The notes under the pieces: model-generated
Databases searched by the model: none
Told to the model about the DNA's origin: nothing
Seen by the model: only the letters and a program-made list of their open reading frames with translations
Translations under genes and position numbers: made by a program
Part shown: positions 8,790 through 17,414 of the stretch, piece by piece
Layout: every line of letters starts with the position of its first letter
How positions within the stretch are numbered: position 1 is the first letter of the stretch
Assembly (NCBI RefSeq): GCF_001050195.2
Contig: NZ_DF967965.1
Span: 2,691,970-2,754,352 of the forward strand
DNA: 62,383 nt
DNA from: Anaerolinea thermolimosa
GTDB taxonomy: Bacteria > Chloroflexota > Anaerolineae > Anaerolineales > Anaerolineaceae
Reading direction: 5' to 3'

Positions 8790-9488
8790 TCACTCAGTAA
8801 GCTTCAACTTCATCTGTTCCACCCGTGCACCCAGCTGCCCCAGGCGAATGCGGTGCCACAGCAGGCTGGCAAAGAGGAATGAAAACGCCACCAGGCTTAC
8901 CGCAAACGTCGCCCCCATGGCCGGAGTCATGGAAAATGAACCCGAAACCGTCGGGTCACCGCCGCCGATTACCACCGGGTGAATGGTGCGGTAAATGCGG
9001 ATCGAAAAGAAGGTAAGCGGCACACTGATGAACCCAATGATGGCATACACCGCCCCAAAACGGGCGCGCCGTTCGGGGTCTTCAATGCCCTGGCGCAGCA
9101 TCAGGTAAGCCGCGTACAGCAGCTCCATAATCGTGGCAGTCGTCAGGCGCGGGTCCCACGTCCACCAGGTGTTCCAGATGGGGCGCGCCCAGATGGACCC
9201 CGTGATGATGTTAATCAGCATGAAGGTGAGCCCAATTTCAATTGCTCCCAGCCCCACCAGGTCCCAAACCGGTTTGCGTGAGACGAGGTAGGCAACCCCG
9301 GCAACGACCGCAGCCAGGAAACCAAGCATACCTACCCAACCAGCGGCCACATGGAAGTAAAACACTTTCTGCACTGCGCCCATCACCCGTTCGATGGGGG
9401 CATACCCGAAGACCATGTACGTGGCAACCGCCATCACCAACACGGTTACCACATCCAGGCCGATGAGTAAACGAGGTTGAGATTTCAT
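8790..9488 (-). CDS. ccmC: Heme transporter subunit CcmC
   Basis: The protein has 232 residues with about six membrane helices. It carries the tryptophan-rich WWD signature of heme-handling proteins (WARPIWNTWWTWDPRLT) and flanking conserved histidines, one in FYFHVAAGW and a second in IYRTIHPVVIGG. In System I, CcmC presents heme to CcmE on the outer face of the membrane. Its ATG directly follows the ccmB stop codon (TGA-ATG with no gap), so translation is probably coupled. The length matches the family. Confidence 0.93.
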   Translation of the reverse strand: MKSQPRLLIGLDVVTVLVMAVATYMVFGYAPIERVMGAVQKVFYFHVAAGWVGMLGFLAAVVAGVAYLVSRKPVWDLVGLGAIEIGLTFMLINIITGSIWARPIWNTWWTWDPRLTTATIMELLYAAYLMLRQGIEDPERRARFGAVYAIIGFISVPLTFFSIRIYRTIHPVVIGGGDPTVSGSFSMTPAMGATFAVSLVAFSFLFASLLWHRIRLGQLGARVEQMKLKLTE

Positions 9489-10166
9489 TCATTCCTCCAC
9501 AACAGACTCAAACACCATGAAAGCAATGGAAGTAAAGATCACATCATAGGCCAGCAGAAGCTGTAACCAGGGGAGAATTTCTTCCATGGGCAGGCGCTGA
9601 AGATACCCACTGCTGGCTTTCACAGCCGCCACCAGCACCGGAATCACCACCGGGAACAACAGAATCGGGAGCAGAATATCGCGGGTGCGCGCCTGCACCG
9701 CCATGGCGGCCAGCAGTGTGCCCACCGCGGTATATCCTTCAGCACCCAGGAAAATGACCCACAGTAGCCCCCCCTGCGCAAAGAGGTTGACGTTGTAAAG
9801 AATGCTGTAAACCGGCAATACGATGGCCGCCACCACCAGCATGAAAACCAGATTTGCAATGGCCTTGCCAAAATAAATCGCCGTGCGATCTACTGGTGCC
9901 AGCAGCAAGCCATCCAGGCAACCCCGATCTTTCTCCACTGCCAGCGACCGGTTGAGCCCAAGCGTGCCGGCAAATACAAAAGTCACCCACAACACCCCTG
10001 AGGTAACGTTTGCCCGCGCGACCGCATCCAGTTCCAGCGCAAAATTAAAGATGAAGATCACCAGCAAGGCAAAAACAAGCATGGAAGAAAGCAATTCCCG
10101 GCTGCGTAATTCAGCCGCCAGGTCTTTCCACACCACCGCCCCCAGAGCCCGCAGGAACCCCCTCAT
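9489..10166 (-). CDS. ccmB: CcmB permease subunit of the CcmAB transporter
   Basis: The protein has 225 residues and about six membrane helices. The N-terminal segment (VVWKDLAAELRSRELLSSM) and the cytoplasmic segment around LNRSLAVEKDRGCLDGLLLAPVD are typical of CcmB. CcmB pairs with CcmA; ATP use by this complex releases heme-loaded CcmE rather than moving heme itself. The start overlaps the ccmA stop by four bases (ATGA). Confidence 0.93.
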   Translation of the reverse strand: MRGFLRALGAVVWKDLAAELRSRELLSSMLVFALLVIFIFNFALELDAVARANVTSGVLWVTFVFAGTLGLNRSLAVEKDRGCLDGLLLAPVDRTAIYFGKAIANLVFMLVVAAIVLPVYSILYNVNLFAQGGLLWVIFLGAEGYTAVGTLLAAMAVQARTRDILLPILLFPVVIPVLVAAVKASSGYLQRLPMEEILPWLQLLLAYDVIFTSIAFMVFESVVEE

Positions 10167-10903
10167 AATGCCTCCTCCACCGGGGGGGTCGCTTCAGCCA
10201 GGGCACGGCGATAAAAGGCGAGCAATCCATCGGGGGGGAGGGCATCGCGCCGCACACTGGAGCAGATTCTCCCCCGGCTGAGCACATCAAACCGCGAGGC
10301 CATTTCCTCCACCCGCGCCAGGTCATGCGAGGTCATCACCACCGTTCGCCCTCGCGCTGCCACCTGCATGAGCACCTCATCCAGCATTTCACAGGCATCC
10401 TGGTCCAGCCCTGTGTGCGGTTCGTCCAGTAAAAGCACCTCCGGGTCATGAAGAATGGCCCGCCCGATGGCCAGGCGCTGCTGCATGCCTCTGGAGAATG
10501 TCCGCACCAGGTCGCGTCGGCGTGAGGTTAACCCCACCAGGGTAAGCACTTCGCCCACCCGTTTTTCGAGGGCATCAACGCCATACATGCGGCCGTAAAA
10601 GCGCAAATTCTCTTCAGCGGTAAGATCGCCATAAAGGAGAGGAAGGTGCGAAACAACCCCCAGCTTCTGGCGCACTGCGGTGGCCTGGCGGGGCAGGTCG
10701 CAGCCCGCCACACTCACCCGCCCGGCCGAAGGCGCCGAAAGAGAAGCCAGAATACGCAAAAAAGTGGTCTTTCCGGCGCCATTGGGGCCTAAAAGCGCCA
10801 CAAATTCGCCCTGGCGTACATGAAAATCCAGCCCGCGCAGAACAACCTTCGGCCCAAAACGCTTCAGCAACCGGGAGACTTCAATGAGGGTAGAATCTTG
10901 CAT
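10163..10903 (-). CDS. ccmA: CcmA ATP-binding subunit
   Basis: A single ABC ATPase domain of 246 residues. Walker A is GPNGAGKTT (about 39-47), the signature region is FSRGMQQRLAIGRAI (a variant of LSGGQ), Walker B is VLLLDEPHTGLD, and the switch histidine is in TSHD. It works with CcmB, whose start overlaps this stop codon. It follows the diheme lipoprotein gene by 13 bases in the same operon. Confidence 0.93.
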   Translation of the reverse strand: MQDSTLIEVSRLLKRFGPKVVLRGLDFHVRQGEFVALLGPNGAGKTTFLRILASLSAPSAGRVSVAGCDLPRQATAVRQKLGVVSHLPLLYGDLTAEENLRFYGRMYGVDALEKRVGEVLTLVGLTSRRRDLVRTFSRGMQQRLAIGRAILHDPEVLLLDEPHTGLDQDACEMLDEVLMQVAARGRTVVMTSHDLARVEEMASRFDVLSRGRICSSVRRDALPPDGLLAFYRRALAEATPPVEEAL

Positions 10904-10916
10904 GGGCTAAATCAGG

Positions 10917-12794
10917 TCAGTGGGTGCCACGCAGCCGGCGTAAGCGTTCTTTGAGTTCTGCCCGGCGCAGGGTGTAGGCTTCTTCAGGTAATTTACCGGC
11001 CTGGTACAGATCGTCCAGCGCCACAATGGCATCCAACAGGCTCTCTTCACTCTCCTCAGGCGGCTCAACCTCATTCTCCACCACAGGTGTAGCAACCCCC
11101 TTCTTCTGGCGCAACAACCATACCCCTGCCCCCACCAGAGCCAACCCAAACGCTCCCAGCCCGATCAAGAGGCCAGTGTGACCATTGCCGTTTGCCGGGG
11201 TTCCAGCAGCTTTGCCTGAAAGCCGCATCCGCAAAGGATCTTTCGCCGAAAGCCCGGAGGCGGTGTATAGTTGAACGGTCATTCCCTGTACATCCCGTGA
11301 ACCTGCAGCCATCAGCTGATCACTTTCCAATTTTACCCCGCCCGGAGGCAGCATGACTACCGCCGCATTCACAAACAGAGGCAATGGAATCGCCAAATCG
11401 AGCTTACGGTCGTATGGAAGATCATAAGAAAAGAGAACCTGGTGCGGCTGTGAACCCGGAGCAATGGGTGCCAGATCGCCAAAGCCATCGGCCGTTTGGA
11501 CGAATCGATCTCCCAGGGCACCGCCGTCAAGCTGAAGGTTGGTTGCCCCCTCCGGCAAAGAGAAAACCAGCGCGGGTTGGTCTGGGGCCGCTGGCACAAT
11601 CAACTTATCGGTCGGGTTAGCGATGATAAACAATTCCACCACCTGCACCTTGCCGGCCAGGCTGAAATCAAAGAATACATGCAGGCGGTCAACCATCAAC
11701 TGCGAAGGATCAGTGCTCGTCTCATACACGGTTACTGGCAGGTCGGCCACCTCTCCGCTGACGTCTGAGGGATGCAAAATATCCGAATTGAAGGTGTAGC
11801 CGTCTTTCTCAACCCGCACCATGAAAGCCGTCCCCGGTTTGACCTGGACATCTTCGAATTGATAACTCCCGTCCGCGCCGCTCACCGTCGTCGTTTCCGA
11901 AACCTGGTTCATGCCTTCGAACCCTATTAAGGTCACCTTGAGGCCAGCCGGAGGGGTCACGCCTCCCGGGCCGGTAATCCTCCCCCGAATGGTGAGGCTG
12001 CGTGTTGTTCCCGGGGTGCCCTCCGCCACAGGAGCTTCTCCCTGAGGGGTTTGCTTCGCTTCAGGGGTAGTCTGCGCCTGTTCCCCTCCCCCGCTACTGG
12101 CATAAGTCAGGGAGCGAATGTAAGCCACCACGGCGGTGCGTTCACTCGCCGAAAGCTGATCCCCGAAAGCCGGCATACTCCCCTGGCCCTCGACCACGGC
12201 CTTTTCCAGTTCCTCGTCCGACAACCCGGCCAGTCTTTGCTGGTTGGTCCAATCAGGTGCATTCTCTGCACTGCCCTGCCCGCGATCGCCATGACAGGAA
12301 GCACAACGCGCCTCGTAAACCTGCTTTCCTGTGCCCAGGTCAATCGACTGTCTGCTCAGCGTGAACACATAGGCCACCACATCCCAGCGCTGACGATCAT
12401 TGAGGCTGCCCGAAAACCCCGGCATAAAGCGATCAAGCCGGCCCTCGCTGACCACCGTGAACCAATCTGCCGGGCGTGCCTTGCGTGCCACCTCAGGGCT
12501 ACCTATGGCTGGTGGGGTGGCAGGCAGATTACTCGCCTGAGGACCGTCTCCCATGCCCGTCGATCCGTGGCAGGGTAAACATTTTTCTTCATAAATCACC
12601 TTCCCCTGCGCAGGATCCGGTGGCAGAAGCGGAAAAGCCGTGCTGACGGCCTGCACCTCTGAAGGCTGGGCCGCGGTCGCATTTTGAAGGTTGGGCGGAG
12701 GGGTGATATCTTCTGCCAGTGAAATTCCACCACAGCCGCTTATGAACATCAGCGTAATCAGGCCGCCGAGCAGCCAGAACCATTTTCTCATCAT
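10917..12794 (-). CDS. Membrane-anchored lipoprotein with two cytochrome c domains
   Basis: The protein has 625 residues from ATG 12794, preceded by AGGGGAAAAG; a longer frame upstream overlaps the neighbouring gene. The N-terminus is a lipoprotein signal (hydrophobic run ending FISGC). Two class I cytochrome c domains follow: CLPCH with axial-Met candidate in RFMPGF, and CASCH with SMPAFG. A carboxypeptidase-regulatory-like beta domain comes next (around TIRGRITGPGG to DKDGYTF-like strands), then a domain of unknown type, one membrane helix near the C-terminus and a charged tail with a SHOCT-like segment (AGKLPEEAYTLRRAELKERL). Lying inside the ccm operon, it is the likeliest client of the machinery. 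Its redox partner is unknown. Confidence 0.85.
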   Translation of the reverse strand: MMRKWFWLLGGLITLMFISGCGGISLAEDITPPPNLQNATAAQPSEVQAVSTAFPLLPPDPAQGKVIYEEKCLPCHGSTGMGDGPQASNLPATPPAIGSPEVARKARPADWFTVVSEGRLDRFMPGFSGSLNDRQRWDVVAYVFTLSRQSIDLGTGKQVYEARCASCHGDRGQGSAENAPDWTNQQRLAGLSDEELEKAVVEGQGSMPAFGDQLSASERTAVVAYIRSLTYASSGGGEQAQTTPEAKQTPQGEAPVAEGTPGTTRSLTIRGRITGPGGVTPPAGLKVTLIGFEGMNQVSETTTVSGADGSYQFEDVQVKPGTAFMVRVEKDGYTFNSDILHPSDVSGEVADLPVTVYETSTDPSQLMVDRLHVFFDFSLAGKVQVVELFIIANPTDKLIVPAAPDQPALVFSLPEGATNLQLDGGALGDRFVQTADGFGDLAPIAPGSQPHQVLFSYDLPYDRKLDLAIPLPLFVNAAVVMLPPGGVKLESDQLMAAGSRDVQGMTVQLYTASGLSAKDPLRMRLSGKAAGTPANGNGHTGLLIGLGAFGLALVGAGVWLLRQKKGVATPVVENEVEPPEESEESLLDAIVALDDLYQAGKLPEEAYTLRRAELKERLRRLRGTH

Positions 12795-12813
12795 TCTTTT
12801 CCCCTGAAGCCGC

Positions 12814-13365
12814 TTAATCATGGAGCCTGGTACCACAGTTCGAACAGAAAGCATCCGAGCGCTGCACCACCTGCCCGCATTTCGGGCAAAAACCGGCGGC
12901 CTTGTCCTTCCGTTGCGCCCGCCGGCGGGCAATTAACTCTTCCAGTTCATCTTCTTGAGGAATGGCGTTCTCTGCCGCTGCCACCCTCCTTGAAGCCGCG
13001 TCAGCGCGCCGTGCGGCCACCTCGCGCTCGATTCGCTCTTCCACAGCAGCCTCGGCCGGGTGACCTTCCAGAGCATCCAGTTCGCGCAAGACCCCAGCCG
13101 CATGGCGCAGCAATTCCGCCCGTTGCACGGGATAATCTTCCTCTGGGATTTTCCCCAGCGCAAAATCAAAATCCAGGTCCTGTAATGCTGAAAACAACCG
13201 ATCTCGTTCGGCAAGTAACGCCGAACGACGGTGCTCCACGCTATCTACCCGGGCGGTATCCAGTAAGGGAGTTCGGTTGTTGAATGAACGGAAAAAAGGC
13301 TGGCTGATGAACAAACCCACCAGCACAGCCAGTGCCAACACAAGAAAAACCGTTCCGATATCCAT
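12814..13365 (-). CDS. CcmI-like membrane protein with C-terminal zinc ribbon
   Basis: The protein has 183 residues: an N-terminal membrane helix (about 5-25), a long charged coiled coil (about 45-150), and a zinc ribbon at the end (CPKCG, then CSNCG). The segment LDFDFALGKIPEEDYPVQRAE resembles the N-terminal part of CcmI and is also echoed in the tail of the diheme lipoprotein downstream. CcmI normally recruits apocytochromes to the heme-ligation complex; a zinc ribbon on such a protein is unusual. It sits between ccmG and the lipoprotein gene. The function is inferred from position and topology. Confidence 0.6.
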   Translation of the reverse strand: MDIGTVFLVLALAVLVGLFISQPFFRSFNNRTPLLDTARVDSVEHRRSALLAERDRLFSALQDLDFDFALGKIPEEDYPVQRAELLRHAAGVLRELDALEGHPAEAAVEERIEREVAARRADAASRRVAAAENAIPQEDELEELIARRRAQRKDKAAGFCPKCGQVVQRSDAFCSNCGTRLHD

Positions 13366-13383
13366 GCCGCGGTGAACCCTTTT

Positions 13384-13932
13384 CTAGTGGATCAATGGTT
13401 GAATGGTTTGGATTATCTCCTGGGTTGACTGGAAGGGGCCAATTTTCACCGCCGCCAATCGCCCATCACTTCCGATAATATACGTCTCAGGTACGCCGCG
13501 AATGCGGAACATCTGCGAGACGGTCGTGCGTAGATCGGGGCCATTGGGGTAAGTAATGCCGAATTTTTCCAGGTAGGCTTTGGAATTTGGCTCGGTGTCC
13601 ACATAGGCCAGCCCCAGGAAAACCACCTTTCCCGAATCCTTGAAATACTGGTAAGCCTCTTCCAGCTCGCGGGCTTCCTGCTCACACGGCTTGCACCACG
13701 AAGCCCAGAAATTGACCACGATGACTTTCCCGGCCAGGTCGCGGCTGTGAATCGTCTGCCCATCGAAGGTGATCATTTGAATATCCGGCACCCGGTCTCC
13801 CACGCTGATCGGACCGCTCATAGAACGCCGCAACCCCCAGGCAATCAGCGCCAGAAACCCCAGAAGAAGAACAAAAGCCAGCACAATCACCACCGTCGGC
13901 AGGCGCCGCGGGGTAGTCTCTGACACACTCAT
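13384..13932 (-). CDS. ccmG: TlpA/ResA-like thioredoxin, CcmG
   Basis: The protein has 182 residues from ATG 13932 (GGAGAGG a few bases upstream). Alternative in-frame starts are ATG 13950 and GTG 13959; the last overlaps the ccmH stop. One membrane anchor (about 12-35) is followed by a thioredoxin fold with the active site WASWCKPC and the cis-Pro region RGVPETYII. The protein would face the outside and keep apocytochrome CxxCH cysteines reduced before heme attachment. It is in the expected place next to ccmH and ccmF. Confidence 0.88.
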   Translation of the reverse strand: MSVSETTPRRLPTVVIVLAFVLLLGFLALIAWGLRRSMSGPISVGDRVPDIQMITFDGQTIHSRDLAGKVIVVNFWASWCKPCEQEARELEEAYQYFKDSGKVVFLGLAYVDTEPNSKAYLEKFGITYPNGPDLRTTVSQMFRIRGVPETYIIGSDGRLAAVKIGPFQSTQEIIQTIQPLIH

Positions 13933-13955
13933 AACCTCTCCACGATCCATCTTCC

Positions 13956-14477
13956 TCACCTCCCGGACTTTTCCGCCCGCTTCAGCTCTTCTTCAACGCG
14001 CTTCAGATATTCATCCTCCGGTGAGAGGAGAACCGCTGGAGCAGCCTCTGCCGGTGTGGGCTTTGCCTGCATCCTTCGCAGGATGCGGATCACCAGCACC
14101 GCCCCGGCCAGAATGGCTACCGGCGGCAGGACATAAATGAGCCAGTTTAAACCGCGCTGTGGCGGCTCGGCCAGCACCCGGTCTCCGTATTGCATGGCAA
14201 AGTATTCTTTGATCTGCTCATCGCTCCAGCCTTCAGAGAGCTTCAGCCGAATCAGTTCCCGCCACTCCTGACAGGCCGTGGTCGGGCAGACGTCCAACGG
14301 AACATTTTCACACACCGGGCAATAAAGCTGTCGCGCCACCCGGTTGACGTCGTTATCCGAAGGGGTCGGTTGTTGTGCCTGCACCCTCTGGGCCAGCCCC
14401 CCCACCAGCGCCGCAACCATCATCAGAAGAGAAACCAGCAGAAACACCTTCTTACTCATCAAAAACGTGCCTCTCAT
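13956..14477 (-). CDS. ccmH: CcmH, thiol oxidoreductase of heme ligation
   Basis: The protein has 173 residues: a signal peptide (about 1-34), a three-helix domain with the redox motif LYCPVC (family usual LRCxxC), and a C-terminal membrane helix with a charged tail. The motif is followed by further cysteines (DVCPTTAC), which is more than most CcmH proteins have. CcmH reduces the disulfide of the apocytochrome with CcmG and works with CcmF. The start is two bases after the ccmF stop; ATG 14459 is an alternative giving 167 residues. Confidence 0.88.
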   Translation of the reverse strand: MRGTFLMSKKVFLLVSLLMMVAALVGGLAQRVQAQQPTPSDNDVNRVARQLYCPVCENVPLDVCPTTACQEWRELIRLKLSEGWSDEQIKEYFAMQYGDRVLAEPPQRGLNWLIYVLPPVAILAGAVLVIRILRRMQAKPTPAEAAPAVLLSPEDEYLKRVEEELKRAEKSGR

Positions 14478-14479
14478 TC

Positions 14480-16537
14480 CTAGGCTGTCTGCCGAGCCAA
14501 CCGCTCACGCCCCACTGTGCGCGCCTGTTCTACCTCGGGGTCACGGTCGGGCCAGGCAGCTACCAGGGTACCAAAGATCAACCAGATACCGCCAATCCAT
14601 ACCCAGTTGACCAGCGGGTTATGGAACACCTTGAAGGTAGCCCCTTCTGCCGAAATCGGACGCCAGTCTACCAGCAACACATACAGGTCGTCCTCCAGCG
14701 TACTGCGTACACCGGGGATGGTCATGGGCTGCTGTGAGGCATAATAGTAATCCCGCCGGGGGTGAAGCTCTCCCAGATAACGCCCGCCACGAGAAACATC
14801 AACCACCGCCCGGGCCACATTGCGTCCATCGGGAGCATCGAACTCGTCCAGCTTGCGGTAAGTGACCGTATACCCCGCCAATTGAATCGAATCTCCGGCT
14901 TTGAGTGTGCCTTGCGTCTCCTGCTGGAAAATTTCAATCCCGATGATCCCAATCGCCATGAGTACGATTCCCAGGTGAATGGTGTACCCACCATACCTGC
15001 GCCGGTTCCGCCCGGCCAGATTCCAGAAGGCCATCCACAGGTTCTCGCCCGTACGCCGTGCGCGCGCCAGCACCGCCCGCCCATACTCATACAACGTCAC
15101 GGAGGCGGTGAAAGCCACCAGCCAGAAGCCCAGGAGCGCCCCAAAGGAACGCACCCCAGCCAGCAAAACCAACCCGAGGACTACCACAGAGACGAGCGCT
15201 GGCTTCCATAAAGCCCGCCCCAGCGTGCGGATGGTAGAATGCCCCCACGCCGAGAGAGGCGCAACGCCCATCAGGAACAACAACCCCACAAAAAGCGGCG
15301 CTGTAGCCCGCTCATAGAAGGGGGGGCCAACTGTCACCTTCTGGCCAGTAAGCAACTCCGAAACGAGCGGGAAAATTACCCCTGAAAAGCAAACTACGAG
15401 GATACCCATGAAGAGCAAATTATTAAAGAGAAACAACGACTCGCGGGAAAGCAGCGAGTGCATGTGACCTTCGGCTTCCAAATCGGTCCAGCGGTAGAGA
15501 AGCAACGCCAGTGACAGGATAAACATCACCCCGATGAAACCAAAGAACATCGGGCCGATGGCGCTCTGAGCGAAGGCATGCACTGAAGACAACACCCCCG
15601 AACGGGTAAGGAACGTGCCGAAGATCACCAGGCAGTAGGTCAGGATAATCAGCACCATGTTCCATCGCTTGAACAGCCCACGCTTCTCCTGAATCATCAC
15701 CGAATGCAAAAAGGCCGTCCCGCTCAGCCACGGCATGAAAGCGGCAATTTCTACCGGGTCCCAGCCCCAGTAACCGCCCCAACCAAGCACGTCATACGCC
15801 CAACGCCCTCCCAGCACCAATCCCAACGAGAGGAACAACCAGGCCACCAACGTCCAGCGCCGCGTGAGGCGAATCCAGCGGTCATCGGTGCGCCCCGTCA
15901 CCAATGCGGCAATGGCAAACGCAAAAGGAATGACAAACGATACAAAACCCAGGTAAAGCATCGGTGGATGAATAATCATTCCCGGATGCCGTAATAATGG
16001 GTTAAGCCCGCGTCCGTCGGACGGGAAAATCGGCACACTGTTGGCCGGCTGGAAGAAGGCTTCCACTTCACCGGTTGGGGTAGCCCAGAAGCGGTTGAAC
16101 GGGTTCTCAAAGAAGATCACCAGCGCCAGGAAAAACGCCACCGTCACCAGACTGACCACAATCACCCAGGGAAGAAATTCGCGGTCGCGCTCCCAACGGC
16201 GCAGGGTGACTGCCGTGGTAAACGCAGAAAGCAGCCAGATCCAGAAGGTGAGTGAACCGGCTTGCCCACCCCACCAGGAGGTGATCTTCAGATAGAGCGG
16301 CATGGCATTACTGGTGACGGAATAAACAAAACTGACCTCATAATGCCCCGTAACAAGCAAATACACCAGCGCCCCTGCCGCCAGACTGACCAGGGGGAAA
16401 GTCAACTGCTGAGCATGCCGTGCACTTTCTACCCAGGCGGCCTTCCCACTGCGCACCCCATAAACCGCCGCGCCAATGCCATACAGGGATACAAGAAAGG
16501 TAAGCACCAGCACGCCAAAACCAAAGCTAGCAATCAT
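14480..16537 (-). CDS. ccmF: CcmF heme lyase subunit
   Basis: The protein has 685 residues and about fourteen to fifteen membrane helices. Two Trp-rich signatures are visible: ITSWWGGQAGSLTFW and GWGGYWGWDPVEIAAFMPWL, the latter being the WWD domain that holds heme at the outer surface. Conserved His residues flank it (PMLYLGF preceded by IIHP, and TAFLHSVM). CcmF takes heme from CcmE and joins it to the CxxCH of the client. The large periplasmic loop near the C-terminus is present and the length is normal. Confidence 0.95.
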   Translation of the reverse strand: MIASFGFGVLVLTFLVSLYGIGAAVYGVRSGKAAWVESARHAQQLTFPLVSLAAGALVYLLVTGHYEVSFVYSVTSNAMPLYLKITSWWGGQAGSLTFWIWLLSAFTTAVTLRRWERDREFLPWVIVVSLVTVAFFLALVIFFENPFNRFWATPTGEVEAFFQPANSVPIFPSDGRGLNPLLRHPGMIIHPPMLYLGFVSFVIPFAFAIAALVTGRTDDRWIRLTRRWTLVAWLFLSLGLVLGGRWAYDVLGWGGYWGWDPVEIAAFMPWLSGTAFLHSVMIQEKRGLFKRWNMVLIILTYCLVIFGTFLTRSGVLSSVHAFAQSAIGPMFFGFIGVMFILSLALLLYRWTDLEAEGHMHSLLSRESLFLFNNLLFMGILVVCFSGVIFPLVSELLTGQKVTVGPPFYERATAPLFVGLLFLMGVAPLSAWGHSTIRTLGRALWKPALVSVVVLGLVLLAGVRSFGALLGFWLVAFTASVTLYEYGRAVLARARRTGENLWMAFWNLAGRNRRRYGGYTIHLGIVLMAIGIIGIEIFQQETQGTLKAGDSIQLAGYTVTYRKLDEFDAPDGRNVARAVVDVSRGGRYLGELHPRRDYYYASQQPMTIPGVRSTLEDDLYVLLVDWRPISAEGATFKVFHNPLVNWVWIGGIWLIFGTLVAAWPDRDPEVEQARTVGRERLARQTA

Positions 16538-16555
16538 GGAATTCTCCTCAACCTT

Positions 16556-16590
16556 AAAAAGGTTTCGATGAGTTACCGTCCATCAAAACC
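16556..16590 (-). terminator. Hairpin plus T-run between ccmE and ccmF
   Basis: On the minus strand, GGTTTTGATG pairs with CATCGAAACC across a ten-base loop (one G-U pair; AAA/TTT can extend it) and five Ts follow directly. This has the form of an intrinsic terminator inside the operon and may reduce transcription past ccmE, or be a processing site. Confidence 0.5.
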
Positions 16591-16631
16591 TTTAAGGATC
16601 CATCCTCTTACCAGTAGAAACGAAGGAAAAC

Positions 16632-17174
16632 TCACTTCCCTGCGTCAACCTGGCCGGGAACGGCCTCTTCGTATCGCGTAGGGCATTTGAGTAAAAGCTC
16701 ATCGGCGTAAAACAGCCCATCTTCGCCCATTTTGCCCGTCACAATGGCCTGGGCTTCATTACGAAGCAAGTCAGGCATGACCCCGTGATACACAACCGTC
16801 AGCCGGGAGCGGGCAGGGTCAACCACCGCCGCATGGAGCACGGCCGCCATCCCCCCCTGCGCGTCGACTTCTTTCTGGCTGCCCGGGGTATGAGCAATGG
16901 TGAAGGTCAGCTTCAGGTTTTCGGAGTCGTATTGAATGGTATCGCCAACTACCGCACCCGACACCCGTAACTGCCGCCCCACCAGAGCGCTCCCTTGGGC
17001 CTTCACCTCATCTACCGTCATAAAATACTGGGCATTGGCCGTAGCCGATGTCCAGATCAGATATACAATCGCCGCGACGATCATCAGTCCGCCGATGAGA
17101 AATTTCCATCGACCCGCCGCCGCAGGCCTGGAAGAACTGCCCACCTTCAAAGCTGACCGTTCCGCAATATCCAT
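16632..17174 (-). CDS. ccmE: CcmE heme chaperone, CxxxY variant
   Basis: The protein has 180 residues from ATG 17174, which has a perfect GGAGG seven bases upstream; an in-frame ATG at 17198 lacks one. An N-terminal anchor (about 26-46) is followed by the OB-fold domain (YFMTVDEVK, RVSGAVVGDTI, VVYHGVMPDLL). In classic CcmE the heme is bound covalently by the His of HxxxY after the LLAK strand. Here the sequence is LLLKCPTRYEE, so Cys replaces His (codon TGC at 16683-16685 on the minus strand). This matches the C(X)3Y subclass described from archaea and some sulfate reducers. It is the first gene of the operon. Confidence 0.92.
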   Translation of the reverse strand: MDIAERSALKVGSSSRPAAAGRWKFLIGGLMIVAAIVYLIWTSATANAQYFMTVDEVKAQGSALVGRQLRVSGAVVGDTIQYDSENLKLTFTIAHTPGSQKEVDAQGGMAAVLHAAVVDPARSRLTVVYHGVMPDLLRNEAQAIVTGKMGEDGLFYADELLLKCPTRYEEAVPGQVDAGK

Positions 17175-17374
17175 GTCAAAACCTCCGACGATAGCCATTA
17201 AGGATCATCATGATTTCATTCTGTCAGATCAGGATTAATTCAGAGTGAGAATCGGGCGTTATTTTTCACTCCGGGTAGAAATCAGGAGCCCTCTCCGCTG
17301 CCAGGTTCCTCACTCGCTGAGAGGAAACCCTGACACCCTTTGAATGCCTCCCGGCCATTCCTGATGTCGGCGGA

Positions 17375-17380
17375 ATTATA
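17375..17380 (-). promoter_or_regulatory. Candidate -10 box of the ccm operon
   Basis: Read on the minus strand, TGG-TATAAT is an extended -10 about 200 bases before ccmE. No good -35 is seen. It lies just downstream of the nusG-like gene, so the ccm operon may have its own promoter with a leader of nearly 190 bases. Confidence 0.4.
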
Positions 17381-17414
17381 CCAGATACAGGAGTGAACTG
17401 ATCAGATTAATCGC

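Noticed and set aside
12795-12932. Upstream extension of the diheme lipoprotein
   Set aside because: It overlaps the zinc-ribbon gene and would bury the lipoprotein signal; ATG 12794 has a good ribosome-binding site.
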